Origin: Acidovorax delafieldii
GTDB taxonomy: Bacteria; Pseudomonadota; Gammaproteobacteria; Burkholderiales; Burkholderiaceae_C
Reading direction: 5' to 3'
Assembly: GCA_002377855.1 (NCBI GenBank)
Contig: DFQQ01000041.1
Span: 1-64,000, forward strand
Length of the DNA stretch: 64,000 bases
The notes beneath the pieces were generated by a model that ran no database searches, had not been told where the DNA came from, and worked only from the letters and a program-made list of their open reading frames with translations. Both the position numbers and the translations under genes were made by a program. Of the stretch, positions 36,547 through 45,619 are shown piece after piece (within the stretch, counting starts at the first letter, position 1; each line of letters begins with the position of its first letter).

Positions 36547-36885
36547 GTCTGGCGGCGCGGCTGGCTGGGCCTGCAACTGGGCGTCACACCCCACGCCCGC
36601 GGCAATCCACCGGCGGGCCAGCGCTGCAGTGGCGCGCAATGCCCATGGCCGCCGCCACCCGGTGACGCTGGCCGGGTCGGCAACCAGCCCGCACAGGTAG
36701 CGCTGCCCGTCCGCATCCCAGCGCAGCGCCGCGCAGGCGCCCTGCCGTCGGCCCGACACCAGCACGCCCAGCGGACACGGCTCGGCCAGGCAGCAAAGAC
36801 CACAGCCATTGCACGGCGCGCCCTCCACGGGTTTGGGCGGTGCAGTGGGTTGGATCCATACCACCGGCGGTTTCTGCATCTTCAT
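36541..36885 (-). CDS. YkgJ-like cysteine cluster protein
   Basis: 114 residues. N-terminal CNGCGLCCLAEPCPLG carries five cysteines; further ones lie in QGACAALRW and YLCGL. The pattern matches the zinc- or iron-chelating CxxCxxCC family (YkgJ), of uncertain function. The stop codon comes from a two-hairpin repeat. An isolated gene, not obviously in an operon. Confidence 0.82.
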   Translation of the reverse strand: MKMQKPPVVWIQPTAPPKPVEGAPCNGCGLCCLAEPCPLGVLVSGRRQGACAALRWDADGQRYLCGLVADPASVTGWRRPWALRATAALARRWIAAGVGCDAQLQAQPAAPPDI

Positions 36886-37193
36886 CGCGCACGGCTCCTT
36901 GAAGGCGCTGGCGGGGCGGGTGGGAAATCATCCATTGGAAAGCTGCGTGACAGGGTGTTTGAGCGCCTGGCCTGGGTTTCAGACGGAGGTCCACCGAAGT
37001 CTTCATGATGCCTGACACGGACGCATCGGCGCGCCGTTCGCACATAAAAAAGGCCCCAATCACCGGTGAGGGTGTTCGGGGCCAAAGAGGCCGGTCAGAA
37101 GGGAGGAGAGAAGAACCGGCCCGAGGGGAACAGGGGTGAGTGCCCGACGTTGACGCCAGTGCGTCAGCCGAGCACTCTGATGAGGGTGCCGCG
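36886..37193. other. Intergenic gap between the YkgJ-like and lipoprotein genes
   Basis: No credible gene on either strand. It contains the terminator for the lipoprotein gene (37045-37083) and presumably the promoter of the YkgJ-like gene. Confidence 0.6.
37045..37083 (-). terminator. Rho-independent terminator after the lipoprotein gene
   Basis: On the minus strand a GGCCCC...GGGGCC stem with internal ACC/GGT pairing is followed by a run of six T. It lies about 110 nt beyond the lipoprotein stop. Confidence 0.78.
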
Positions 37194-37697
37194 TCAGCAG
37201 CCGCTCGGGCGCGATGGGCGCATGGGCACAATGCCACTGACCTTGAGGGTGCCACCGGAGCCGTCGCTGGCCGTCAAAGTCTTGCTCGTGAAGCGCACGC
37301 GGTTGTTTTCGCGCTCCACGGCGCTGTCGACAGCGTCGCCGCTGCTGTATTCCTTGCCAGCAAATGTCATGAAGACTTGGTACGTGACAGTGCCATTGAT
37401 CTGGTAGCGAATGTCGCCATAGGCAGTAGCGTCCGAGCCCACCTTGTTGGCGCCGTCAAACTTGAAGGTGCAGACTTCAGGCGAAGAGCCGACCGGGTTT
37501 TTCTTGTCCACATCAGTGATGTTCAACGCGCCGTTGCCGTATATGCCGTTGATGCCGTCTACCGTGGAACTCGTGACCGTCAGCACGCCTGGCTCATCGC
37601 TGGGGGTAGGGTCATCGTCGTTACCACCACCGCAAGCGACCAAGAGAACGGAAGACGCAGCCAGCGCCAGACAGGTTTTTATGCAGGTTTTCATCAC
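37194..37697 (-). CDS. Predicted lipoprotein of unknown function
   Basis: 167 residues. Signal peptide with lipobox LLVACGGG (Cys22 lipidated), then an acidic linker (GNDDDPTPSDEP) and a beta-rich domain ending SGIVPMRPSRPSGC. No family recognised. Asp at +5 rather than +2 after the lipid Cys does not suggest inner-membrane retention. It is the only gene between two terminator-like regions, so probably monocistronic. Confidence 0.75.
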   Translation of the reverse strand: MMKTCIKTCLALAASSVLLVACGGGNDDDPTPSDEPGVLTVTSSTVDGINGIYGNGALNITDVDKKNPVGSSPEVCTFKFDGANKVGSDATAYGDIRYQINGTVTYQVFMTFAGKEYSSGDAVDSAVERENNRVRFTSKTLTASDGSGGTLKVSGIVPMRPSRPSGC

Positions 37698-38036
37698 AGT
37701 ATGGGCCGTATGCCGGCCGGGTTAGTTGGCAGTGGGGTCATCGTAGGAACACCCTCTCGCCTTCTACGTCCGACAAAAACATCGCCATCCGTAGGACGGG
37801 GCCGCACCCTGCAGACCATCAGCGCGACAGTACCTGCGTATGCATCCGACCCCCACCCCCACTGGACGTGCGTTGGAGATGGGCCTCACGGCCACCTTGC
37901 GGTCCAGGAAGATCGGCACCAGGGAGATCGGCACCGGGCTGGGACTGAAAAGCCAGCGACAGCTGGCCGGGCGATTCGTACCCCGCTCACCACTTCCAGC
38001 ACCGGGCCAGCGGCCCACGGCACGGCGCGCTGCGGC
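37698..38036. other. Intergenic gap between lipoprotein 5' end and uvrA 3' end
   Basis: No convincing gene. An 84-codon minus-strand frame (37764-38018) has no recognisable features. It presumably carries the lipoprotein promoter. There is a repeated GATCGGCACC pair near 37911-37940. Confidence 0.5.
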
Positions 38037-41000
38037 TCAGCGCGCCAACACCGGGGCCAGCGCCCTGCCCGTGTGCGTTCCCGCCGCCACCACATCCTCG
38101 GGCGTGGCAGCCGCCACGATGCGACCGCCCGCGTTTCCGCCCTCGGGCCCCAGGTCCAGGATCCAGTCGGCCTCGGCGATCACGTCCAGGTCGTGCTCGA
38201 TCACGATCACGCTGTGGCCCCCATTCACCAAACGGTGCAGCACGCGGATGAGTTTGTCCACGTCGGCCATGTGCAGGCCCACCGTGGGTTCGTCCAGCAC
38301 GTAGAGCGTGTGCGGCGCCTTCTGGCCGCGGCGGCCCACTTCGTCGCGCACCTTGGTCAGCTCGGTCACGAGCTTGATGCGCTGCGCCTCGCCACCGCTG
38401 AGCGTGGGCGAGGGCTGGCCCAGCGTGAGGTAACCCAGGCCCACGTCCTGAAGCAACTGCAGCGGGTGCGCAATGCTGGGCATGGTGGCAAAGAACCCCA
38501 CGGCCTCGTCCACCTCCATCTGCAGCACGTCGCCAATGCTCTTTCCGCGCCAGGTGACGGCCAGCGTTTCGGGGTTAAAGCGTGCGCCGTGGCAGGTCTC
38601 GCAGGGCACCTTCACATCGGGCAAGAAGCTCATCTCGATGGTGCGCACGCCCGCGCCTTCGCAGCTGGGGCAGCGGCCTTCGCCGGTGTTGAAACTGAAA
38701 CGGCCGGCGGCGTAGCCGCGTGCCTTGGCCTCCAGCGTCTCGGCAAACAGCTTGCGGATGGTGTCCCAGAAGCCGATGTACGTCGCTGGACAGCTGCGTG
38801 GTGTTTTGCCGATCGGCGTCTGGTCCACTTCGAGCACGCGGTCGATGCTCTCGAAGCCCGACAGGCCCGTGCAACCGACCAGGGGCGGTGCCTTGCCTGC
38901 ATCCATCGCATCGCGCCCGGCCTTGGTCGAGCGTTGCTGCACCCAGGCCTGCACATTGGCCAGCAGCACATCGCGCGCCAGGGTGGACTTGCCCGATCCG
39001 CTCACGCCCGTCACTGCCACCAGGCGGTGCAACGGCACGGTGGCGGTCACGTTCTGCAGGTTGTGCAGCTGCGCGCCGTGCACCGTGAGCCAGCGCATCG
39101 CTGCGCGCTCCTTGGCTTCGGTCAATGCGTCGGCCGCCAGCGATGCGGCCTGGGCTGCGCGCTTCTTCACCGCCGCGCTTTGGCGGCCGGTGGGCGCTGC
39201 GGCTTCGGCCCGCGCAAAGGCGGCGGTCGCTTCGGCGCTCACCTCGCTGGCCGCCATGCTGCGGCGCAGCTGCAGCGGGTGCTTCATCGCGTGCAGCAGG
39301 TAGCGGCCGGTTTGCGAATCGTCGGCGCCGGTGATGTCGGCAACGCTGCCCTGCGCCACCAGGCGCCCGCCGCGTTTGCCGGCACTGGGGCCAATGTCGA
39401 TGATGTGGTCGGCGCGGCGGATGGTGTCTTCGTCGTGCTCCACCACCACCAGCGTGTTGCCCTTGTCGCCCAGCTTGTGCAGGGCGTTGAGCAGGATCTG
39501 GTTGTCGCGCGCATGCAGGCCGATGGTGGGCTCATCCAGCACATAGCACACACCCTGCAGGTTGCTGCCCAGCTGCGCGGCCAGGCGAATGCGCTGCGCC
39601 TCGCCACCGCTCAGCGTGGGCGCGCCCCGGTCGAGCGTGAGGTAGCCCAGGCCCACTTCTTCGAGGAACTCGAGCCGGCTCTGGATCTCTGGCACAAGGT
39701 CGCGGGCGATGTCGGCCTCGCGCTCAGTCATGCCGCCTTCAATGCGCAAGGTCTCGACCCAGCGGCGCACGTCCGTCACCGACAGGGCTGCGATGTCGGT
39801 GATGCCCACGCCGGCAAACTTCACGGCGCGGGCCGTGGCGTTCAGGCGCGTACCGCTACAGGTGGGACAGGCGGTGTCCTGCAAGTCTTCCACCTCGGGC
39901 TCGGCAAAGGTCTGCTCGCGGCCTTTTTCCTTGTCGTCCTGCACGGAGTCGTCGAACACCTTGCGCTGGTCTTTGGTGAGCTTGACGCCGGTGCCCACGC
40001 AGTCGGGGCACCAGCCATGCTTGCTGTTGTAAGAAAAGAGGCGCGGGTCCAGCTCGGCATAACTGGTGGCGCACACGGGGCAGGCGCGCTTGGTCGAAAA
40101 GGCCTGCAGGTGGCCGATGCCCGCCGTGGCCGCGCCGCTTTGCATGGCTGCCGCCAGCGTGCTGATGCTTGAGAGGACATGCACCACGCCCTTGCCGTGC
40201 GTGAGCGCGTCGGCCAGCGCGGTGCGCAGTGCGGCTTCGTTCTCGGGCGACACATCGAGGCTGGCCACAGGCAGCTCGATGGTGTGTTCCTTGAACCGGT
40301 CGATGCGCGGGAAGTTGGTGGTGGGCAAAAAGTTGCCGTCCACCCGCAGGTGCGTATAGCCGCGCGGGCGGGCCCAGTCGGCCAGCTCGGTGTACACGCC
40401 CTTGCGGTTCATCACCAGCGGCGCGAGCAGGCCGATGTGTTGCCCGCGGAACTGCGTGAGCAATTGCGCGGCGATGCTCTCGGGTGTTTGCGGCTGCACG
40501 GCGGCGCCGTCTTTCACGCAATGCTGCGTGCCGAGCTTGACGTACAGCAGGCGCAGAAAGTGCCACACCTCCGTCGTCGTGCCCACGGTGGACTTGCGGC
40601 CGCCGCGCGACAGGCGCTGCTCGATGGCCACGGTGGGCGGAATGCCGTACACCGCGTCGACCTCGGGCCGGCCCGCGGGCTGCACGATGGAACGCGCATA
40701 GGCATTGAGCGATTCGAGGTAACGCCGCTGGCCTTCGTTGAACAGGATGTCGAACGCCAGCGTGGACTTGCCCGAGCCGCTGACACCCGTCACCACGTTG
40801 AACTTGCCGCGCGGAATGTCGACGCTCAGGTTTTTGAGGTTGTGTTCCTTGGCGTTGACGATTTGTATGGCGTTTTTGGCCTCTGGCGCTTGTCCCATCT
40901 GCGCAAGGCGCTCTGCTTTTCGTAGCGCTGCAGCTTTTTCGTGCACCGAATGGCCCCCTGCGCCGAGGGCCAGTTCGTAGTCGCGCAGGGCCTGGCCGGT

Positions 41001-44000
41001 ATGCGAGGTGGCGTGCGCCCGCACGTCCTCGGGTGTGCCTTCGGCCACCAGCAGGCCACCGGCGTCGCCGCCTTCCGGGCCCAGGTCGATGAGCCAATCG
41101 CTCGCGCGGATCACGTCGAGGTTGTGTTCGATGACGATGAGCGAGTGCCCCGCATCAATCAGCTTGCGCAGCGCGCGCATGAGCTTGGCGATGTCGTCAA
41201 AGTGCAGGCCGGTGGTGGGCTCATCAAACAGGAACAGCGTGCCCTTGCGTGCCACCGCCTGGCGCGACTTGGACGCGCTGCGTGCGGCCTCGGCCAGGAA
41301 GCCCGCGAGCTTCAGACGCTGTGCCTCGCCGCCGCTGAGCGTGGGCACCGGCTGGCCCAGCGCCACGTATTCGAGCCCCACGTCCACGATGGGCTGCAGG
41401 GCGCGGATCACGTCGCGGTCGCTGGCGAACAAGGCAGCCGCTTCGGCCACGGTGAGGGCCAGCACATCGGCCACGTTCAGGTTGCGCCCGCCGCGTTCGA
41501 TCGTGATCTCCAGAATCTCGGGGCGGTAGCGCTTGCCATCGCAATCCGGGCAGCGCAGGTATACGTCCGAGAGGAACTGCATCTCCACATGCTCAAAGCC
41601 CGAGCCCCCGCAGGTGGGGCAGCGCCCGTCGCCGCTGTTGAAGCTGAACTTGGCGGCGGTGTAGCTGCGCTGCCTGGACAGCGGGGCCACCGCAAACAGT
41701 TCGCGGATGCTGTCCCACGCGCCCACGTAGCTCACGGGGTTGGAGCGCGCCGTCTTGCCAATCGGCGACTGGTCCACAAACACCACGTCCGACAGGTGGT
41801 CGGCGCCCAGCATGCGATCGTGCGCGCCGGGTGTGTCGGTGGCCTTGCCAAAGTGGCGTAGCAGCGCCGGGGCCAGCACGTCCTGGATCAGGCTGGACTT
41901 GCCCGAGCCGCTGACGCCCGTCACGGTGACGAGCCGCTGCAGCGGGAACTCGACCGACACGTTCTGCAGGTTGTGCTCGCGCGCGCCTTCGAGGATGAGG
42001 CGCGGCGTGGCATCGGTGACCATGCGCTTGAAGCCAAAGCCCACCTGCTTGCGCCCGCCCAGGTACGCGCCCGTCAGCGTGTCGGCCTTGCGCAAATCGG
42101 CCGTGGTGCCGTCGAACACGATCTGCCCGCCCAGGCGGCCGGGGCCGGGGCCCATGTCAATCATGCGGTCGGCCGCCAGCATCACGGCGGGGTCGTGCTC
42201 CACCACCACCAGCGTGTTGCCGGCATCGCGCAGGCGCAGCATGGCCTCGGTGATGCGGTGCATGTCGCGCGGGTGCAGGCCGATGCTGGGCTCGTCGAGC
42301 ACGAACAGCGTGTTGACCAGGCTGGTGCCTAAAGCGGTGGTGAGGTTGATGCGCTGCACCTCGCCGCCGCTCAGGGTGCGGCTTTGCCGGTCGAGCGTGA
42401 GGTAACCAATGCCCACGTCGCACAGGTACCTGAGGCGGGTGGTGATTTCTTCGTGCAGCAGCTTGAGCGCTTGGGCGTCGCCGCCCTTGGCGTCGTCGCC
42501 CACCGGTAGCTGCATGCGATCAAAGAACTGGCGCAGTCGGTCGATGGGCAGCAGCATCAGATCGTGCAGGCACAGGCCGGGGAAGGCATCCAGTTGCTCG
42601 CGCGACCATTGCACGCCTTCGGGCATGAAGCGTTTGCCAGGCTCCAGCACCGCATCCGCATCCTCCTTGCGGCCGATGCGCCAGAGCAGGCTCTCGGTCT
42701 TGAGCCGCGCGCCCGCGCAGGTGGGGCACGGCGTGTAGCTGCGGTACTTGGACAAGAGCACACGGATGTGCATCTTGTAGGCCTTGCTCTCCAGGTACTC
42801 AAAGAAGCGCTTGATGCCGTACCACTGCTTGCTCCACTGCCCGTCCTTGTAGCCGGGCGCGCCGTTGATGACCCACTTCTTCTGGTCATCGGTCAGCTTG
42901 TACCAAGGTGTGTCGCGCGGGATGCCTGCCGCCTCTGCATGGCGCATGAGGTCGTCCTGCGCTTCTTTCCATGCGGGGGTCTGGATGGTCTTGATGGCCC
43001 CCGCGCGCAGCGTGAGCTTGTCGTTGGGGATGACGAGGCCGTAGTCCACGCCGATCACGCGGCCAAATCCCCGGCAGCTGTCGCACGCGCCCACGGCAGA
43101 GTTGAACGAGAACATCGAGGGGATGGGGTCGCTGTAGCGCAGGTCGCTGTCGGGGCAGTGCAGGCCGGTGGAGAAGCGCCACATCTCGGGCGCTGCTGAT
43201 GCGGATTCCGTTCGCGTTGAGCCTGTCAAAACGCTGTCCCGGCCTTCGACCCCTTCGACGGAGCTCAGGACAGGCGGCTCAGGCTTAACGGGCTGGGGGA
43301 TGACATAGACGTTCAAGCGACCGGTGCCGCGCTTGAGCGCAACCTCGATGGCTTCGATCACCCGCACCTTCTCGGCATTGCCCAGGCGAAACCGGTCGGC
43401 CACCACATCCAGCACCTTGCGCGGGCCAGTGGGCGTGCCCACTTCGCGCTCGGCCTGCACCTTGGTGAAGCCGCTGGCGGACAGCCATTGCTCGACCTGC
43501 TCGGCGCTGGTACCTCCGGGCAACTCCACCGGGAAGGTCAGCACGATGCGCGGGTCACCCGCAGCGGCACACCGGGTGGCCAGCTCGGCGTAGATGGTTT
43601 CGGACGTGTCATGGCGCACGGGCTGCGCCGTCTGCTTGTCAAACAACTGCCCTGCGCGCGCAAACAGCAGCTTCAGGTGATCGTTCAGCTCCGTCATGGT
43701 GCCCACGGTGGAGCGGCTGGAGCGCACCGGGTTGGTCTGGTCGATGGCAATCGCGGGCGGCACGCCTTCGACCTTGTCCACCGCAGGCTTGTCCATCCGG
43801 TCAAGGAACTGCCGCGCATAGGCGCTGAAGGTCTCCACATACCGGCGCTGCCCCTCGGCATACAGCGTGTCGAACACCAGGCTGGATTTGCCCGAGCCGC
43901 TGGGGCCGGTGACCACCGTGAGCTCGCCGGTGCGGATGTCCAGATCCAGGTTCTTGAGGTTGTGCTGGCGTGCGCCGCGGATACGGATCAGTCCCTGGGT

Positions 44001-44003
44001 CAT
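38037..44003 (-). CDS. uvrA: Double-length UvrA (tandem excinuclease ABC subunit A, four ABC modules)
   Basis: 1988 residues, about twice the usual 940. The ATG at 44003 gives MTQGLIRIRGARQHNLKNLD. Copy 1: Walker A near 33 (GPSGSGKSS), signature LSGGEVQR near 541, LDEPSIGLH near 569, second Walker A near 698, zinc-finger CPTCGGSG near 793, LSGGEAQR near 886. Copy 2 restarts near 1049 (IQIVNAKEHNLKNLSVDIP): Walker A near 1071, signature near 1461, Walker A near 1664, zinc-finger CPSCEGAG near 1777, signature near 1866, LDEPTVGLH near 1899. All four ATPase sites look intact. Residues about 240-265 are encoded by a REP-like insertion. It recognises DNA damage for nucleotide excision repair. The open frame extends to 44273 but without UvrA homology. 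Confidence 0.95.
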   Translation of the reverse strand: MTQGLIRIRGARQHNLKNLDLDIRTGELTVVTGPSGSGKSSLVFDTLYAEGQRRYVETFSAYARQFLDRMDKPAVDKVEGVPPAIAIDQTNPVRSSRSTVGTMTELNDHLKLLFARAGQLFDKQTAQPVRHDTSETIYAELATRCAAAGDPRIVLTFPVELPGGTSAEQVEQWLSASGFTKVQAEREVGTPTGPRKVLDVVADRFRLGNAEKVRVIEAIEVALKRGTGRLNVYVIPQPVKPEPPVLSSVEGVEGRDSVLTGSTRTESASAAPEMWRFSTGLHCPDSDLRYSDPIPSMFSFNSAVGACDSCRGFGRVIGVDYGLVIPNDKLTLRAGAIKTIQTPAWKEAQDDLMRHAEAAGIPRDTPWYKLTDDQKKWVINGAPGYKDGQWSKQWYGIKRFFEYLESKAYKMHIRVLLSKYRSYTPCPTCAGARLKTESLLWRIGRKEDADAVLEPGKRFMPEGVQWSREQLDAFPGLCLHDLMLLPIDRLRQFFDRMQLPVGDDAKGGDAQALKLLHEEITTRLRYLCDVGIGYLTLDRQSRTLSGGEVQRINLTTALGTSLVNTLFVLDEPSIGLHPRDMHRITEAMLRLRDAGNTLVVVEHDPAVMLAADRMIDMGPGPGRLGGQIVFDGTTADLRKADTLTGAYLGGRKQVGFGFKRMVTDATPRLILEGAREHNLQNVSVEFPLQRLVTVTGVSGSGKSSLIQDVLAPALLRHFGKATDTPGAHDRMLGADHLSDVVFVDQSPIGKTARSNPVSYVGAWDSIRELFAVAPLSRQRSYTAAKFSFNSGDGRCPTCGGSGFEHVEMQFLSDVYLRCPDCDGKRYRPEILEITIERGGRNLNVADVLALTVAEAAALFASDRDVIRALQPIVDVGLEYVALGQPVPTLSGGEAQRLKLAGFLAEAARSASKSRQAVARKGTLFLFDEPTTGLHFDDIAKLMRALRKLIDAGHSLIVIEHNLDVIRASDWLIDLGPEGGDAGGLLVAEGTPEDVRAHATSHTGQALRDYELALGAGGHSVHEKAAALRKAERLAQMGQAPEAKNAIQIVNAKEHNLKNLSVDIPRGKFNVVTGVSGSGKSTLAFDILFNEGQRRYLESLNAYARSIVQPAGRPEVDAVYGIPPTVAIEQRLSRGGRKSTVGTTTEVWHFLRLLYVKLGTQHCVKDGAAVQPQTPESIAAQLLTQFRGQHIGLLAPLVMNRKGVYTELADWARPRGYTHLRVDGNFLPTTNFPRIDRFKEHTIELPVASLDVSPENEAALRTALADALTHGKGVVHVLSSISTLAAAMQSGAATAGIGHLQAFSTKRACPVCATSYAELDPRLFSYNSKHGWCPDCVGTGVKLTKDQRKVFDDSVQDDKEKGREQTFAEPEVEDLQDTACPTCSGTRLNATARAVKFAGVGITDIAALSVTDVRRWVETLRIEGGMTEREADIARDLVPEIQSRLEFLEEVGLGYLTLDRGAPTLSGGEAQRIRLAAQLGSNLQGVCYVLDEPTIGLHARDNQILLNALHKLGDKGNTLVVVEHDEDTIRRADHIIDIGPSAGKRGGRLVAQGSVADITGADDSQTGRYLLHAMKHPLQLRRSMAASEVSAEATAAFARAEAAAPTGRQSAAVKKRAAQAASLAADALTEAKERAAMRWLTVHGAQLHNLQNVTATVPLHRLVAVTGVSGSGKSTLARDVLLANVQAWVQQRSTKAGRDAMDAGKAPPLVGCTGLSGFESIDRVLEVDQTPIGKTPRSCPATYIGFWDTIRKLFAETLEAKARGYAAGRFSFNTGEGRCPSCEGAGVRTIEMSFLPDVKVPCETCHGARFNPETLAVTWRGKSIGDVLQMEVDEAVGFFATMPSIAHPLQLLQDVGLGYLTLGQPSPTLSGGEAQRIKLVTELTKVRDEVGRRGQKAPHTLYVLDEPTVGLHMADVDKLIRVLHRLVNGGHSVIVIEHDLDVIAEADWILDLGPEGGNAGGRIVAAATPEDVVAAGTHTGRALAPVLAR
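43208..43283. repeat. REP-like palindromic element inside uvrA
   Basis: Contains CCGTTCGCGTTGAGCCTGTC and CTTCGACGGAGCTCAGGACAGG-type halves, the same sequence family as the intergenic element at 59931-60003. It is 76 bp and keeps the uvrA frame open. Confidence 0.7.
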
Positions 44004-44403
44004 GGAGGCAGTCTTTCTGAGTGAGGCGGAACATTCTAGGCAGGCCCTGCTGACAGCGCGGTGGCAGCAGGCTGAGACCCTTGAACACGCTGTGGTGATT
44101 GCCACGGCCCCGAAGCCCCTCTGCACAAATCTCCGCGCCGTGTGCATCCGCAGGGCGACGCAGTCTGCGTCGTTGCACATACTCAGCGGAGCGCACTGAC
44201 CGCTCGATTCGTGTGGAAAATCGTACCGGCACGGCTCATGCTGGCGCGTAGGCAAGGACCCCATCCGCAGCAAGCGGTGCGCCAGATAGCCGCCGGGGAG
44301 TGGGGATAGTTATGGCGCGATGCCAACAGCTCGTCTCAATAGTTACCGCATTGTCACCAGGTTCCGCTACAGTGGCGCCAACAAGAATCACCTGGAGACA
44401 ACC
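44004..44403. other. Divergent promoter region between uvrA and the ABC receptor genes
   Basis: No gene recognised. It must carry both promoters. No clear LexA box (CTGT-N8-ACAG) was found on inspection. Confidence 0.5.
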
Positions 44404-45516
44404 ATGCATGCATGGAAGAAATGCTGGGCCACCGCCGCCCTGTGCGTTACCTTGGGCGCTGCCCACGCCCAACTGCTGATCGGCCAGACTGCGGGCTTCT
44501 CGGGCCAGGTCGCTGCTGGCGTAAAGGAAGCATCTGACGGCGCCAAACTCTACATTGACATGGTCAACGCCAAAGGCGGCGTCAACGGACAAAAGATCGA
44601 AATCATTTCCCTTGATGACAAGTTCGACCCAAAGATTGCGGCCGAAAACGCACGCAAGCTGATCGAAGAAAACAACGTGCTGGCCCTGTTCCTGAACCGT
44701 GGTACGCCGCACACGGAGGCCATCATTCCCCTGCTCGACAAGCACGGGGTTGCGTTGGTGGGTCCATCTACCGGAGCCATGGTGCTGCACCAGCCTGTGC
44801 GCAAACACGTATTCAACGTGCGTGCCACCTATCAGCGCGAAGCTGAAAAGGCCATGACCCACTTGGCTTCCATGGGCATCACACGCATTGGCGTGATCTA
44901 TGCAGACGACAGCTTTGGTACAGACGGGCTGGCTGGCGCGCAAAAAGGCCTCGCAGCTGCCAAGCTGACCCCTTTATTGCAGGAAAAGTTTGACCGGGCC
45001 AAGCCCGACTTTGCCCCCATCGCCGGCAAACTGAGCAAGGCGGATGCGCAAGCCGTGCTGGTCATCGCTTCGGGCTCGTCCGTGGTAGATGCCAACAATG
45101 CCATTCGCGCTGCCGGCTCTGCCGCGCAGATCGTGACCTTGTCCAACAACGCATCAGCTGGCTTCATCAAAAGCCTGGGCGCCAATGCACGGGGCGTGAT
45201 CGTCACGCAGGTGTATCCCAATGAACGTGCAGTGACCTACCCCATGGTCAAAGAGGCGCAGGAACTGGCCCGTGCCCAGGGTGTGGGAGACATCAGCCCG
45301 GCCATGCTGGAAGGGTTTGCCGCAGCCAAGGTGCTGGTCGAGGGCCTCAAGCGTGCAGGCCCCAAACCCTCTCGCGAAAAGATCCAGACAGCGCTGGAGG
45401 GACTGCGCAAGTTTGATCTGGGCGGGCTGGAGGTCTCCTACGGCCCGGACGACCACACAGGGCTGGATTTTGCCGACCTGTCCATCATAGGCACCGACGG
45501 CAAGTTCCGCCGCTGA
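44404..45516 (+). CDS. ABC transporter substrate-binding protein (LivJ-type), copy 1
   Basis: 370 residues from the ATG at 44404, with GGAG 7 nt upstream. Signal peptide MHAWKKCWATAALCVTLGAAHA, then a type I periplasmic-binding fold of the branched-chain amino-acid/amide family (LLIGQTAGFSGQVAAGVKEA, VNAKGGVNGQKIEIISLDDK, FLNRGTPHTEAIIPLL, YADDSFGTDGLAGAQ). The ligand is unknown. It is followed after 103 nt by a paralogue; no permease or ATPase genes are adjacent. Confidence 0.92.
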   Translation: MHAWKKCWATAALCVTLGAAHAQLLIGQTAGFSGQVAAGVKEASDGAKLYIDMVNAKGGVNGQKIEIISLDDKFDPKIAAENARKLIEENNVLALFLNRGTPHTEAIIPLLDKHGVALVGPSTGAMVLHQPVRKHVFNVRATYQREAEKAMTHLASMGITRIGVIYADDSFGTDGLAGAQKGLAAAKLTPLLQEKFDRAKPDFAPIAGKLSKADAQAVLVIASGSSVVDANNAIRAAGSAAQIVTLSNNASAGFIKSLGANARGVIVTQVYPNERAVTYPMVKEAQELARAQGVGDISPAMLEGFAAAKVLVEGLKRAGPKPSREKIQTALEGLRKFDLGGLEVSYGPDDHTGLDFADLSIIGTDGKFRR

Positions 45517-45619
45517 CACCTTGCCACGCTACGGCAGGATGGAGCGCCCCTGCGCTCGGCACCAGCGCTCTCAACACATTTTGTAACTACACTGCGGTTC
45601 ATCGTTGAAGGAGAACCGC

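Noticed and set aside
37140..40172. 1010-codon plus-strand frame opposite uvrA and the lipoprotein
   Set aside because: Antisense shadow over two well-supported minus-strand genes, His/Arg/Gly-rich with no domains.
44004..44273. N-terminal extension of UvrA by 90 residues
   Set aside because: Sequence is unlike UvrA; the family start MTQGLIRIRGARQHNLKNLD is at 44003.
44004..44403. SOS (LexA) box upstream of uvrA
   Set aside because: No CTGT-N8-ACAG match was found by eye.
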